Source: Corynebacterium tuberculostearicum
GTDB lineage: Bacteria > Actinomycetota > Actinomycetes > Mycobacteriales > Mycobacteriaceae
Length of the DNA: 64,000 nt
Assembly (NCBI RefSeq): GCF_030506365.1
Contig: NZ_CP073092.1
Location: 1,488,001-1,552,000 of the forward strand
Direction of reading: 5' to 3'
Shown: positions 48,240 through 58,247 of the stretch, piece by piece
Numbering within the stretch: the first letter of the stretch is position 1
Layout of the letters: each line of letters begins with the position of its first letter
Notes under the pieces: model-generated
Databases searched by the model: none
What the model was told of the DNA's origin: nothing
What the model saw: only the letters and a program-made list of their open reading frames with translations
Translations under genes and position numbers: made by a program

Positions 48240-49886
48240 TTGTTCGAAATAAATACCTCTGCTGTGGGTGACAGCCTCGGGCTTACCGCCCTGGTGGCGA
48301 TTCTCCCGCTCATTGCATTCTTTATCATGCTGCTAGGCGTAAAGGCACGCGCGCATACTTCTGGCGCCGTTGCCCTGGCAGTATCCCTCATTATTGCCAT
48401 CGCCGGCTTCTCCATGCCGGTAGATATGGCTTTGTCCTCTGCCGTACGCGGCGGGCTGTTCGGGCTCCTGCCCATTGTCTGGGTCATCATTACTGCAATC
48501 TGGTTCTATGAAATCACCGTAGCTTCCGGGCGCTTCGAGGACCTGCGCAAGACCTTTGACCTTTTGGGTGACGGCGATATTCGCATCCAGGCTATCCTCA
48601 TCGCCTTCTGTTTTGGCGGTTTGTTGGAGGCCCTCGCCGGTTTTGGTGCCCCCGTAGCCATTACCGCGACCATGGTCATGGCGCTCGGTGTGAAGCCACT
48701 GCGCGCGGCTACAGTAGTTCTGATTGCTAATACCGCTCCGGTTGCTTTTGGCGCGGTTGGCATCCCCGTAACCACTGCTGGCGAGGTAGCCGGTCGCAGC
48801 GCCGAGCAAACCCACGACATCGCAGCACTTATCTCCTTGCAGGTGCTGCTCATCGCCGCCATCGTGCCATTCCTCATCGCCTTCATCTTGGATGGCTTCC
48901 GCGGTGTCAAGGAAACTGCCCCGGCTGCTGCCGTGATTGGCATTTCCTTCGCGTTGGCTCAGTGGTTGACCGCGACTTTCTTTGCGTACCAGCTCACCAA
49001 CGTCATCGCCTGCATCGTCTCTTTGGGCTGTGCTTTCGCCTTCCTCCGGGTATGGAAGCCGAAGGGCGTCAAGGAGTTGCGCGAGCGTCTCGAGCTGCCT
49101 GCCGCTGAGTCCACCACCGACCTCAACGGACGCCGTATCTGGATGGCGCTGCTTCCCTACGCCGTAGTGACCGTGGTCTTTGCCGTGGCCACCGCCGCCC
49201 CAGCCATCTTCGGATTCCTCAAGCTCCACTTTGCCTGGCCTTTGCTTGATGACGCGATTGTCGACGCCGACGGCAAGCTCATGGATACCAGCTTCAGCTT
49301 CAATGTCTTTGGCAATCCAGGTACGCTCCTGCTACTCTCGGGCATTATTGTTGCGGTTGTCTACCACTACTTCAATGAAAATGGCCGCTACAGCCTAAGC
49401 TTTGGGCAGCCAGTAAGCGCCTTTGGGGACGTAGTCAGCCGCATGAAGTTCTCGGCTCTTACCATCATCCTGGTGCTGGCCTTGGCCTATACGATGAACT
49501 ACTCCGGCCAGACTATTGCTATTGGTGAGTTCGTCTCTTCTGCCGGCAGCATCTTTGCGCTCTTCGCCCCAGTCCTGGGCTGGATTGGTACCGCGGTTAC
49601 TGGCTCCGATACGTCTGCTAATGCCCTCTTTGCCAACCTGCAGGTTGCAGCGGCAGAGCGAATCAGCGTGAATCCTGACCTCATGCTCGCGGCCAATACC
49701 GCAGGCGGCGTTGTGGGCAAGATGATCTCCCCGCAGTCCCTTGCAATTGCGGCTACCGCCATCAATATGGAGGGCAAGGAATCAGTCATCCTGAAGAACG
49801 TAGTGGGCTACTCCGTGGCCTTCCTTGCGTTTGTCTGCGTCATCGTATTCCTGATGACCAACGTCCTAGGATTCCTCGTGCCCTAG
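48240..49886 (+). CDS. lctP: L-lactate permease (LctP family)
   Basis: A 548-residue membrane protein with about 12-14 helices. Family blocks GGLLEALAGFGAPVAITATMV, WIGTAVTGSDTSANALFANLQ and NTAGGVVGKMISPQSLAIA are present. It imports lactate with protons. The start is most likely TTG 48240, with AAGGA six bases upstream; the frame also has GTG 48189, but that lies at the base of the leader hairpin and lacks a ribosome site. The gene interrupts the gapA-whiA neighbourhood found in related species, so it may be a lineage-specific insertion. Confidence 0.93.
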   Translation: MFEINTSAVGDSLGLTALVAILPLIAFFIMLLGVKARAHTSGAVALAVSLIIAIAGFSMPVDMALSSAVRGGLFGLLPIVWVIITAIWFYEITVASGRFEDLRKTFDLLGDGDIRIQAILIAFCFGGLLEALAGFGAPVAITATMVMALGVKPLRAATVVLIANTAPVAFGAVGIPVTTAGEVAGRSAEQTHDIAALISLQVLLIAAIVPFLIAFILDGFRGVKETAPAAAVIGISFALAQWLTATFFAYQLTNVIACIVSLGCAFAFLRVWKPKGVKELRERLELPAAESTTDLNGRRIWMALLPYAVVTVVFAVATAAPAIFGFLKLHFAWPLLDDAIVDADGKLMDTSFSFNVFGNPGTLLLLSGIIVAVVYHYFNENGRYSLSFGQPVSAFGDVVSRMKFSALTIILVLALAYTMNYSGQTIAIGEFVSSAGSIFALFAPVLGWIGTAVTGSDTSANALFANLQVAAAERISVNPDLMLAANTAGGVVGKMISPQSLAIAATAINMEGKESVILKNVVGYSVAFLAFVCVIVFLMTNVLGFLVP

Positions 49887-49945
49887 TTCTTTAACGCTTC
49901 TGGCTAACCGGTTGCGCACCTGCTAGCCGGGAAGGCACTAAAAAT

Positions 49946-49996
49946 CTCCCCGCAGCTGCGCCTACCACTTTGGTATCCGCACTGCGGGGAGTTCTT
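49946..49996. terminator. Bidirectional terminator between lctP and whiA
   Basis: CTCCCCGCAG (49946-49955) pairs with CTGCGGGGAG (49982-49991), followed by TTCTTTT; AAAA precedes it, so it also works on the minus strand for whiA. Confidence 0.88.
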
Positions 49997-50018
49997 TTAA
50001 TGTAGGTGATTCCGAGGG

Positions 50019-51008
50019 TCAGGATTCGTTGAAAAGGTCATCTGTAATCGCTTGATTGGTATCGGGGATATCAAGCTCCTCGGCTCGTTTATCGGCCATC
50101 GACAGCAAGCGGCGAATACGCCCAGCTACTGCGTCCTTAGTCATAGGAGGCTCGGCCAACCGGCCCAGCTCTTCGAGCGAAGCCTCGCGGTGCTGAACTC
50201 GCAAGCGGCCCGCGTCTGCCAAGTGCTCAGGGACATCGTCACCCAAAATCTCCATGGCGCGGTCAACGCGCGCTGCCGCGGTAACCGCAGCGCGAGCAGA
50301 GCGCCGAAGGTTGGCGTCATCAAAATTGTCCAAGCGCCGCGAGGTATCGTGCGCCTCCCGTTTAACGCGCTTCTTTTCCCAGCTGAGGCGAGTCTCCTGA
50401 GCACCCATCCGGGTAAGAAGCGCCCCGATAGCATCACCATCGCGTACAACGACGCGATCTTCGCCGCGGGTCTCCTTGGTCTTCGCAGAGATACCAAGGC
50501 GGCGGGCGCAGCCCACCAATGCCAACGCAGCCTCTTGGCACGGGCAGGTGACTTCCAGCGCGGAAGAGCGGCCTGGCTCCGTGAGGCTGCCATGGGCAAG
50601 GAAGGCTCCGCGCCATGCTGCTTCGCTATCGGCCACGGTGCCGGAGATGACCTGCGGCGGCAGACCCACTACTGCATGGCCGGAGCGGGTGATAAGGCCC
50701 AGCCGACGGGTCAGCTCTTTCGCACCGGTGGAGATGCGAACCGTCACGCGAGTCTTCTTGGTGGTTCCTGCTGGGCCGGCGACATGGCTATCAGCAGTGA
50801 TCCCATAGAGGTCATCAAGAGCGTTGATGAAACGCCGTGCAATAGCGTGGCTTTCTAGTTCTAGCTCATAGGACATGCTGTCGCCGGAAATATCTAGCTC
50901 GCCGGCGAAGCGCAACATCGCCGCCAGTTCGGCAGCGCGAGCGGACTGGCGTGGCACAACGACAGCCGTCAATTCTTCTTTGACCTGGTCGGTCAATGGT
51001 GTGGTCAC
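50019..51008 (-). CDS. whiA: WhiA, DNA-binding regulator
   Basis: 329 residues. The N-terminal domain resembles a catalytically dead LAGLIDADG endonuclease ([30 protein letters not shown]). The C-terminal WhiA HTH carries [20 protein letters not shown]. In Streptomyces it controls sporulation-septation genes; in non-sporulating actinobacteria it is linked to division and growth. Start is GTG 51008. It is last of the uvrC-rapZ-yvcK-whiA cluster, after a 174-bp gap. Confidence 0.96.
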   Translation of the reverse strand: MTTPLTDQVKEELTAVVVPRQSARAAELAAMLRFAGELDISGDSMSYELELESHAIARRFINALDDLYGITADSHVAGPAGTTKKTRVTVRISTGAKELTRRLGLITRSGHAVVGLPPQVISGTVADSEAAWRGAFLAHGSLTEPGRSSALEVTCPCQEAALALVGCARRLGISAKTKETRGEDRVVVRDGDAIGALLTRMGAQETRLSWEKKRVKREAHDTSRRLDNFDDANLRRSARAAVTAAARVDRAMEILGDDVPEHLADAGRLRVQHREASLEELGRLAEPPMTKDAVAGRIRRLLSMADKRAEELDIPDTNQAITDDLFNES

Positions 51009-51182
51009 CTAGTTCGCCCCATTTCTTTTCTCACAGTCACAAAGTACGCATACCGGCTAGAGCCATTGCTTCCAACCCAGTGCGGTGAAAGGATTTCTGA
51101 CATCATACCGCGCGGGCTCGATCGCCGCGCAGTCGGTCGAGCGCGATTGGCCGCACCCTAGTCTGATGAATAAACGCTGGTT

Positions 51183-52166
51183 CTAATCGCTAGTGCTGCG
51201 ATAGTCCGAATATAGGTCCAAGAGTGCCGCAGACAGCTTTTCCGGGTCGTGCTTATTGATGCTACGGCCATTGGCATCAACTTGGCTCACATCCGCGAAG
51301 GTAGCGCGAGCGCCTAGGGACTGCGCGGCGCGCTGAATATAGACGCGCTCACTATCGGTGGGTAAAGCCGCCTCGTCCACCAAAATGCGGTCAATCCGCA
51401 GATCGGGGGCGTGTTGAGCGAGCACATGCAAGTGGCGCTCCGCGGAGAAGCCATTAGTCTCACCGGGCTCGGCCGAAAGGTTCAAAACAACGACGCGCAG
51501 CGCATCGGAAGCAGAAATCGCATCCACTACCTCCGGCACGAGAGTATGTGGCAATACCGAACTAAACCACGAGCCTGGACCGATGGTGATGAGATCCGCG
51601 CGCTGGATGGCATCGAGCGCATCCGGATTCGCGCTGGGCTGTTCGGGCACGATGCGCACGCGCCGCACCTGGCCCGGCGTGGAAGCGACGGCAACCTGGC
51701 CGCGGACCTGGCGCATGACACGGGGGTCGTCGTCAAGCCCGGCTACGTCCGCCTCAATCTCTAGCGCCTGGTTGACCACTGGGAAGACTCGCCCCTGGGA
51801 ATTAGTAAGCTCTGCAATGGTGTCCAGGGCAGCTTGATAATCACCGAGCACATCCGTCAATCCCGCAATCATCAGATTGCCCACCGCATGCCCTGCCATC
51901 GCGCCATTGCCTCCGAAACGATGTTGCAAAGTCCGTGCCCACAAGTCCCCCACTGGGTCACTATTGGCCAAGGCAGCCAGCGCCATGCGCAAGTCACCCG
52001 GTGGAATGATTTCCAGCTCGCGGCGCAAACGGCCAGAGGAACCGCCATCATCCGCGACGGTAACAATGGCAGAAATATCGGCCGCCTCGCTAAAGCGTGC
52101 GGACAGAAGGGTTTGATAAAGTCCATGGCCGCCGCCAAGGCAGACCATGTGTGAAGGATTGGTCAT
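51183..52166 (-). CDS. yvcK: YvcK/CofD-like gluconeogenesis factor
   Basis: A 327-residue CofD-family protein. The N-terminal GGGHGLYQTLLSARF and VADDGGSSGRLRRELEIIPPGDLR bind UDP-sugar in characterised YvcK proteins. GPGSWFSSVLPHTLVP and SAEPGETNGFS are also conserved. It links carbon status to cell-wall precursor flow. Start ATG 52166 follows AGGAG. It is encoded 23 bp after rapZ. Confidence 0.94.
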   Translation of the reverse strand: MTNPSHMVCLGGGHGLYQTLLSARFSEAADISAIVTVADDGGSSGRLRRELEIIPPGDLRMALAALANSDPVGDLWARTLQHRFGGNGAMAGHAVGNLMIAGLTDVLGDYQAALDTIAELTNSQGRVFPVVNQALEIEADVAGLDDDPRVMRQVRGQVAVASTPGQVRRVRIVPEQPSANPDALDAIQRADLITIGPGSWFSSVLPHTLVPEVVDAISASDALRVVVLNLSAEPGETNGFSAERHLHVLAQHAPDLRIDRILVDEAALPTDSERVYIQRAAQSLGARATFADVSQVDANGRSINKHDPEKLSAALLDLYSDYRSTSD

Positions 52167-52189
52167 AAAAGCGTTAAAACTCCTGTGCT

Positions 52190-53062
52190 CTAGCCTCGAG
52201 CGATATCCCTATGCAAGGTGCTGACGTCCAAGGTGTCATTGTCTCGCAGGCGCGCCGCAATAGCCTCTGCGACGGCAACGGACCGGTGGTGACCGCCCGT
52301 GCAACCGACGCCAAGCGTGATGAAGTTCTTACCCTCATGGCGGTAGCCATCCAGCATGGTGGAAAACATCTGCAAGAAATTGTCTACGAATTCCTGCGCC
52401 GCTGGCTGCGAGAGCACATAGTGGGCAACTGGTTCATCCGTACCGCGGTATCCGCGCAGTTCTGGAACCCAATAGGGGTTGGGCAGGAACCGCACGTCTA
52501 CTACTAAGTCAGCATCGCGGGGCGAGCCATTCTTAAATCCAAAGGATTCGACGGTGACATGCTGCTTTGCATTTTGCATCTCACCAAAGGCGGCCTCAAT
52601 GGCACGGCGGAGATCATGAATGGATAGGTTGGTCGTATCGATAATGATATCCGCATGGGAACGCACTTCTGCCACTGCCTGGCGCTCGCGTTGGATTCCT
52701 ACTTTGAGCGTGTCCCCCTCCTGCAAGGGGTGGGTGCGCCGCACCGAATCGAAGCGGCGGATGAGTACATCATCGCGAGCATCCAAAAAGAGCACGGTGG
52801 GCTTCATATTTAGTTCCGTAAGCTCATCCATAATCTCTAGCAGAGACCCTGGGAACATGCGCGAGCGCACATCCGTGACGGCTGCTACCTTGCCCACCGG
52901 AGTTTCTTCTTGGTTGCACAGCTTGAGCAGGTCAACAATGGCGCGAGGCGGAATATTGTGGGCCACGTAGTAGCCCTTGTCCTCAAACACTTTGGCAGCG
53001 GAACTCAACCCGCCGCCGGACATGCCGGTTATCAAAATGGGTGGAGTTTCGAAATGCGTCAT
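52190..53062 (-). CDS. rapZ: RapZ-like nucleotide-binding protein with altered P-loop
   Basis: 290 residues of the RapZ/YvcJ family. The C-terminal domain is well kept ([16 protein letters not shown], the phosphosugar-sensing block), as are [23 protein letters not shown] and [14 protein letters not shown]. The N-terminal P-loop reads GMSGGGLSS (residues 13-21): Leu19 stands where Walker A has Lys and actinobacterial homologues commonly have Arg. Nucleotide binding may therefore be weak. In Actinobacteria its partner is not firmly known. The start ATG 53062 lies 7 nt after a TAGACT box, apparently leaderless. Confidence 0.93.
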   Translation of the reverse strand: MTHFETPPILITGMSGGGLSSAAKVFEDKGYYVAHNIPPRAIVDLLKLCNQEETPVGKVAAVTDVRSRMFPGSLLEIMDELTELNMKPTVLFLDARDDVLIRRFDSVRRTHPLQEGDTLKVGIQRERQAVAEVRSHADIIIDTTNLSIHDLRRAIEAAFGEMQNAKQHVTVESFGFKNGSPRDADLVVDVRFLPNPYWVPELRGYRGTDEPVAHYVLSQPAAQEFVDNFLQMFSTMLDGYRHEGKNFITLGVGCTGGHHRSVAVAEAIAARLRDNDTLDVSTLHRDIARG

Positions 53063-53069
53063 GCTCTTC

Positions 53070-53075
53070 AGTCTA
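53070..53075 (-). promoter_or_regulatory. TAGACT box, leaderless rapZ
   Basis: TAGACT on the minus strand, 7 nt before ATG 53062, within the 49-bp gap after uvrC; gives rapZ-yvcK-whiA a promoter separate from uvrC. Confidence 0.55.
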
Positions 53076-53111
53076 GCGCTTCAAGCTTCGCTGCCTCTAG
53101 GAGAATGCCAC

Positions 53112-55187
53112 TTAATTGCCCGCAGAATCATGCAAACTCTCGTACACGGTCTGGGCCAGTTTTGGACCAAAACCGTTGACCTCACAGATCTCATCCACAG
53201 TGGCGGCCTTGAGCTTTTTCACCGAACCGAAATGCTTGACCAGATCGGTGCGCCGTTGCGGTCCTAATCCCGGCACGGAATCGAGTACCGAGGAACGCAT
53301 CCGCTTTGAGCGCTGCTGCCGATGGTAAGTAATAGCGAAGCGGTGGGCTTCATCACGAATTTGCTGCAGGAGGAAGAGCGCTTGCGAGTTACGCGGCAAA
53401 ATCACCGGCTCATCATCGCCTGGAACCCAAATTTCCTCGAGGCGCTTGGCCAGGCCCACCAGGGTTACATCCACAATGCCTAACTCATCAAATACCTCTT
53501 GAGCCGCGGCCACCTGGGGCGCGCCGCCATCCACGATAAAAAGCTGCGGTGGATACGCAAAGCGGCGACCCGCTTCGGCGGATTCTTCCGCCACCTTCTC
53601 CTCTGCAAAGGAAGACTCTTCTACTTCCTCATCCGGATGGGCCAGCTTATCTTGCTTGTGGCGCTTAAACCGACGGCGCGTGATCTCTGCGATAGAACCG
53701 ACGTCATCCGAGCGGCCATCACCTGCCGCCTCCTTAATGCGGTAGCGCCTATAGTCCGACTTCTTGGGCAAACCATCTTCAAAGACCACTAGAGAAGCAA
53801 CCACATCTGTGCCTTGAATATGCGAGATATCGGTACATTCAATGCGTAATGGGGCTTGCTCCATGCCCAGGGCTTCTTGAATATCCTGCAAGGCCGCCGA
53901 GCGTGCGGTGAGGTCTCCTACCCGCTTGAGCTTATGTTGGCGCAATTCCTCCTTGGCGTTTTTCTCCACCGTGGCCATAAGCTGTTTTTTATCGCCGCGC
54001 TGAGGAACGCGCAGGTCTACTTGGGCGCCGCGCAGCTCCTCCAGCAGCGCGACGACCTGCTCCGGTTCATCCGGCAGGGCCTGAACCAAAATCTGGCGTG
54101 GAATAACCTGCACGCGGCGGGATTTCATGTGCGATTCTTGGTCCACCCCGCGCCGCTTCACGTCCGCGGCGAGCGCAGCATCTTCCCGCGCCTCTTGTTT
54201 CTCGCGCTCTACCGCATCGGAATAGAACTGGATGAGGAAGTTTTGTACTAACGCGGGCAGCGCGGGATCGGGTTTCCCTTCTTCCAAGGGCTCTGAGCTT
54301 GCCTGATCGCCGGCGCGTTCGACTACCCAGCCGCGCTGACCGCGAATGCGACCATCACGAACGTGGAAAATCTGTACCGCTGCCTCAAGTTCATCGGAGT
54401 TAAACGCAATGAGATCAGCATCCGTGCCGTCTGTGAAGACCACGGCCTGCTGTTCCATAATCTTGTCAATAGCGCCCAAGTCATCGCGCAGGCGCGCCGC
54501 GCGTTCGAACTCTAGGTTCTCCGCGGCCTGTTCCATGTCCTGGGTGAGTTTACGGCGCACTGCACCGGTGTTGCCATTCATGAAGGACACGAGGTCGTTG
54601 ACCGTCTCGCGGTGGTCTTCTTTGCTTACTCGACCAATGCAGGGTGCATCGCATTTGCCGATGTACCCCAAAAGGCACGGACGCCCGAGCCGCTCATGCC
54701 GGTTATAAACGCCCTTCGAGCAGGTGCGCATGGGAAAGACGCGGGTAAGCAAGTCCAAGCTTTCGCGCACGGCCCAGGCATGGGAATAGGGGCCGAAATA
54801 GCGCACGCCTTTGCGCCGTGGGCCACGGTAGAAAAAGGCGCGAGGGACCGTCTCCCCGACCGAAACCGCGAGCATAGGATAGGTTTTATCGTCGCGGTAC
54901 ATGACGTTGAAGTGCGGATCAAAGCGCTTGATCCACGTGTACTCCAACTGCAAGGCTTCCACCTCGCTGGCAACTACCGTCCACTCCACCGAGTTGGCGG
55001 TGAGCACCATTTGGCGAGTACGCGGGTGCAGTTGCGTGATGTCCTGAAAATAGTTCGACAGCCGAGCGCGCAGGTTCTTGGCTTTGCCCACGTAGATAAC
55101 GCGGCGGTTTTCATCGCGGAACTTATAGACGCCCGGGTCGGTGGGAATGGTTCCAGGGGCCGGGCGGTAGGTGGTGGGGTCAGCCAA
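53112..55187 (-). CDS. uvrC: UvrC, excinuclease subunit
   Basis: 691 residues. GIY-YIG nuclease domain ([21 protein letters not shown] near 19-39), the UvrB-interacting helix pair ([20 protein letters not shown]), the RNase H-like domain with [19 protein letters not shown] and [10 protein letters not shown], and C-terminal helix-hairpin-helix ([19 protein letters not shown]). It makes the dual incisions of nucleotide excision repair. The start is TTG 55187, 4 nt after the stop of the PH-domain gene. Confidence 0.97.
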   Translation of the reverse strand: MADPTTYRPAPGTIPTDPGVYKFRDENRRVIYVGKAKNLRARLSNYFQDITQLHPRTRQMVLTANSVEWTVVASEVEALQLEYTWIKRFDPHFNVMYRDDKTYPMLAVSVGETVPRAFFYRGPRRKGVRYFGPYSHAWAVRESLDLLTRVFPMRTCSKGVYNRHERLGRPCLLGYIGKCDAPCIGRVSKEDHRETVNDLVSFMNGNTGAVRRKLTQDMEQAAENLEFERAARLRDDLGAIDKIMEQQAVVFTDGTDADLIAFNSDELEAAVQIFHVRDGRIRGQRGWVVERAGDQASSEPLEEGKPDPALPALVQNFLIQFYSDAVEREKQEAREDAALAADVKRRGVDQESHMKSRRVQVIPRQILVQALPDEPEQVVALLEELRGAQVDLRVPQRGDKKQLMATVEKNAKEELRQHKLKRVGDLTARSAALQDIQEALGMEQAPLRIECTDISHIQGTDVVASLVVFEDGLPKKSDYRRYRIKEAAGDGRSDDVGSIAEITRRRFKRHKQDKLAHPDEEVEESSFAEEKVAEESAEAGRRFAYPPQLFIVDGGAPQVAAAQEVFDELGIVDVTLVGLAKRLEEIWVPGDDEPVILPRNSQALFLLQQIRDEAHRFAITYHRQQRSKRMRSSVLDSVPGLGPQRRTDLVKHFGSVKKLKAATVDEICEVNGFGPKLAQTVYESLHDSAGN

Positions 55188-55190
55188 TTG

Positions 55191-55739
55191 TTAATCCTGA
55201 GGCATGTACTTGGCTTCCACGTCGCGGAAGCGGCGGACGTTGTCGATGACGGTGTCCTTATCGCCAGATTGCAACGCCCAGACGGGGACGAATTCGAACT
55301 CGGGCAGCTCAAGGCGTGCCATACGCTGGCCTACAGGGAAGGAAAGTCCGTAGACCACCTGCCACGGATAAAAGCGCGTGCCCACGATATTGCGGACCTC
55401 TACCCCATCCTCATTTGCGCGCAGGCGGGGACGGTTAAGAGCGATCCAGGACAGAACGGAAATGAGAACACCTACGCCAGGGAAGGCGAATTTGTCGATG
55501 GTAGTCACGTGCGCACCGGTAAAAGACACATCCAAGGTGATTCCCATGAAGATATGGATGGCCAGAACGAGGATCACCCAGGCGATAGCCACCTTGCGCA
55601 GGAAGGGCGAGGTCGCCGTAAACTCCCACGGTTTAGAGGTGGTCTGTGCGAAGGGATCGGCGCTGGTATAGGCCAATACTTCGGCGTCGCTAAGCTGGCG
55701 GCTGTGCTGCGGATTCTTTGGGGCCTGCGCCTCGTTCAT
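55191..55739 (-). CDS. PH-domain (bPH-type) membrane protein
   Basis: 182 residues. A hydrophilic N-terminus is followed by two membrane helices (about 47-68 and 80-98) and a bacterial PH-like beta domain (RLRANEDGVEVRNIVGTRFYPWQVVYGLSFP). Homologues lie between ribH and uvrC in other corynebacteria; function unknown. ATG 55739 is chosen because AAAGGAG is 7 nt upstream; an ATG two codons earlier is too close to it. Confidence 0.87.
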   Translation of the reverse strand: MNEAQAPKNPQHSRQLSDAEVLAYTSADPFAQTTSKPWEFTATSPFLRKVAIAWVILVLAIHIFMGITLDVSFTGAHVTTIDKFAFPGVGVLISVLSWIALNRPRLRANEDGVEVRNIVGTRFYPWQVVYGLSFPVGQRMARLELPEFEFVPVWALQSGDKDTVIDNVRRFRDVEAKYMPQD

Positions 55740-55814
55740 GTGCATACTCCTTTGGGGCGCGCCCCGCTGGCCACCTTAGTGGTCAAGCATTGGGCGCTGA
55801 CGCATTGCTAGAGG

Positions 55815-56294
55815 TTACTTCTGTGCTGCGTTTAGTGTACGTAACTGCAGCGCGGTATCTAAAGCCGCAATCATTGCTTCGGCGCCCTTGTTTTCTACCG
55901 AATCTGCAAAACCGGCGCGGTCGATGGCTTGCTGCTGGTCGTTGACGGTCAGCACGCCGTTAGCTACCGGGGTGGATTCATCGAGCGAGATACGGGTAAG
56001 CGCTTGGGTGACAGAGTCACATACGTAGTCAAAGTGCGGGGTGCCGCCACGGATAACGCAGCCTAGTGCCACCACGGCATCGTAGGAGCGAGCTGCTGCT
56101 TGGACCACAACGCCAAGTTCCAGGGCACCTATCACTCGGTATTCGTCAACCTCAGCACCATTGTCGGTAGCGGTCTGCACCGCCTGGGCATGGAGCTGGT
56201 CGCAGATTTCTGCGTTCCATGTAGCGGTAACCACGGCAACGCGCAGTCCACTGCCATCTACCTGGGCAATATCAGGCAGACCTTCTTTACTCAT
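55815..56294 (-). CDS. ribH: Lumazine synthase (RibH)
   Basis: A 159-residue subunit of 6,7-dimethyl-8-ribityllumazine synthase. [35 protein letters not shown] and [19 protein letters not shown] cover substrate and phosphate sites. It condenses the RibA/RibD-pathway pyrimidine with the RibB product. Last of the rib genes, 29 bp after ribBA. Confidence 0.97.
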   Translation of the reverse strand: MSKEGLPDIAQVDGSGLRVAVVTATWNAEICDQLHAQAVQTATDNGAEVDEYRVIGALELGVVVQAAARSYDAVVALGCVIRGGTPHFDYVCDSVTQALTRISLDESTPVANGVLTVNDQQQAIDRAGFADSVENKGAEAMIAALDTALQLRTLNAAQK

Positions 56295-56323
56295 CGCTAT
56301 CCTTTCAATCGCACGTCAAAGAT

Positions 56324-57586
56324 TTATTTATGTTCTGCGTCCCACTGGGCAACCTGCGGAAGGTCGTGGCCCATGCGGTCGCGCTTAGTACGCAAGTATT
56401 CAATATTATCCGCGTGTGCTGGGGTGGCCAGCGGCGTGTGGTGGCTGGCATCCACGCCAAATCCGCTCAGCCCTTCGCCCTTATGCGGATTATTGGTTAA
56501 AAGGTTTGCGGATTCTATGCCGAGATCGCGAAGGATCTGCCCGGCCACGGAGTACTCGCGGGCGTCCTCGGGCAGGCCCTGCTCCAGGTTGGCATCGACG
56601 GTATCCATGCCCGAATCCTGCAGGCGGTACGCCTCCAACTTATGCAAAAGCCCGATGCCGCGTCCTTCCTGACCGCGCAGGTAGATGACCACGCCGCGGC
56701 CTTCTTGGCTGATAAGGCACATGGATTCATGCAGTTGAGGCCCGCAATCGCAGCGTCGTGAGCCAAAGGCATCGCCGGTTAGGCATTCCGAATGGACGCG
56801 CACTAGGACGTCGCGTGCGCCGCACAGCTGGGCGGGATCGCCGGCGACCAACGCAACGTGTTCCTGCCCGTCTACCTCATGGCGGTAACCGATGGCGGTG
56901 AAGTGACCGTATTCGGTGGGCAGCTCAGTGGTTACCTGGCGGGTGACCTGCGTTTCATTATGGCGGCGCCACTCGATGAGCTGCGCGATAGAGATCATGG
57001 AGAGCCCATGCGTATCGGCAAAGCGACGCAACTCTGGCGAGCGCGCCATATCCGTGGGGTCATCCTCCGAGACGATCTCGCACAGCACACCGGCCGGGCG
57101 CAGGCCCGCCAAACGGGCCAGATCAATGGAGGCCTCAGTATGTCCGTCCCGCTCCAGAACGCCGCCTGGGCGGGCACACAGCGGCACGACGTGGCCTGGG
57201 CGGGTGAATTCGCCCGGCGTGGTGTTTGGGTCTGCTAGGCGGCGGATGGTTTCTGCACGCGAAGTCGCAGAAATACCGGTACTTCCCGTTGCTGCATCCA
57301 CGGTCACCGTATAGGCGGTGCCGCGCACATCCTGGTTGACCGCCAGCATCGGCGGAAGGTTCAGGCGGTTGCAATCGTCTGGCAATAAGGGTGCGCAGAT
57401 ATATCCAGAGGAATAGCGCACCATGAAGGCCACGAGTTCCGGGGTGGCTAGCTCCGCGGCGAAAATCAGATCGCCTTCATTTTCGCGATCCTCATCATCG
57501 ATGACAACAACCGGCTTACCAGCGGCGATATCCGCGATGGCCTGGTCGATGGAATCTAGACGGATGGAAGTATCACTCGCGCTCAT
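56324..57586 (-). CDS. ribBA: Bifunctional DHBP synthase / GTP cyclohydrolase II (RibBA)
   Basis: 420 residues. The N-terminal RibB half (about 1-210) has [19 protein letters not shown] and [25 protein letters not shown]. The C-terminal RibA half has zinc ligands in [18 protein letters not shown] and [18 protein letters not shown]. It supplies both branches of riboflavin synthesis. Start ATG 57586, 8 nt after a TAGACT box, so it may have its own leaderless promoter within the operon. Confidence 0.97.
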   Translation of the reverse strand: MSASDTSIRLDSIDQAIADIAAGKPVVVIDDEDRENEGDLIFAAELATPELVAFMVRYSSGYICAPLLPDDCNRLNLPPMLAVNQDVRGTAYTVTVDAATGSTGISATSRAETIRRLADPNTTPGEFTRPGHVVPLCARPGGVLERDGHTEASIDLARLAGLRPAGVLCEIVSEDDPTDMARSPELRRFADTHGLSMISIAQLIEWRRHNETQVTRQVTTELPTEYGHFTAIGYRHEVDGQEHVALVAGDPAQLCGARDVLVRVHSECLTGDAFGSRRCDCGPQLHESMCLISQEGRGVVIYLRGQEGRGIGLLHKLEAYRLQDSGMDTVDANLEQGLPEDAREYSVAGQILRDLGIESANLLTNNPHKGEGLSGFGVDASHHTPLATPAHADNIEYLRTKRDRMGHDLPQVAQWDAEHK

Positions 57587-57594
57587 AAGGTAGC

Positions 57595-57600
57595 AGTCTA
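57595..57600 (-). promoter_or_regulatory. TAGACT box, leaderless ribBA
   Basis: TAGACT on the minus strand, 8 nt before ATG 57586, inside the 32-bp gap after ribE. Confidence 0.5.
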
Positions 57601-57618
57601 GTCCTTAGCCTCAGGGGG

Positions 57619-58212
57619 TTAAGCTTCGGGGTGAAGCATCTTTTCTACATACTTGGCCAGCACATCCACCTCGAGGTTTACCTCTCCTCCCACCGGCAAG
57701 GCGCCGTGAATGGTATCGCGCAATGTGGTGGGGATAAGGGATACCTCGAACCAGTCTGGGCCCACGGAGCTCACCGTCAGCGAGGTGCCGCTCACGGCAA
57801 TGGAGCCCTTTTCCACGACGTACCGGGCAAGCTCGGACGGCAAGCTAAACCGCAGCACATCCCAGTTCTCGGAGCTAGTTCGGCTCTGGAGCGTCGCGGT
57901 GCCGTCCACGTGTCCTTGCATAATGTGCCCGCCCAGCCGGGTGGTGGGAAGCAGCGCCGGTTCGACATTGACCGGATCGCCCTCGGCAAGGCGCCCCAAG
58001 GCGGTGCGGTCAAGGGACTCCTGCATCACATCCGCACAAAAAGTATCCGCCGACAGATCCGCCACGGTAAGGCATACGCCGTTAATGGCAATGGAATCAC
58101 CCAATGCGGCCTCCGCGACGGTGCGCGGGGCACGAATGCTCAGGCGAAGCGCGTCTGCGTGCGGCTCCATTGCCTCCACGGTGCCCAACTCTTGTACTAG
58201 CCCAGTAAACAC
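57619..58212 (-). CDS. ribE: Riboflavin synthase alpha subunit
   Basis: 197 residues with two lumazine-binding repeats (about 1-95 and 96-195). FTGLVQELG opens the first repeat. GDSIAINGVCLTV in the first and KGSIAVSGTSLTV in the second are the matching substrate loops. It dismutates two lumazines to riboflavin. Start GTG 58212 follows AAAGG; the in-frame TTG at 58218 is too near the ribosome site. Confidence 0.96.
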   Translation of the reverse strand: MFTGLVQELGTVEAMEPHADALRLSIRAPRTVAEAALGDSIAINGVCLTVADLSADTFCADVMQESLDRTALGRLAEGDPVNVEPALLPTTRLGGHIMQGHVDGTATLQSRTSSENWDVLRFSLPSELARYVVEKGSIAVSGTSLTVSSVGPDWFEVSLIPTTLRDTIHGALPVGGEVNLEVDVLAKYVEKMLHPEA

Positions 58213-58247
58213 GTCCAACCTTTCTCGCTATTAGCTGTTAAGAGCGC

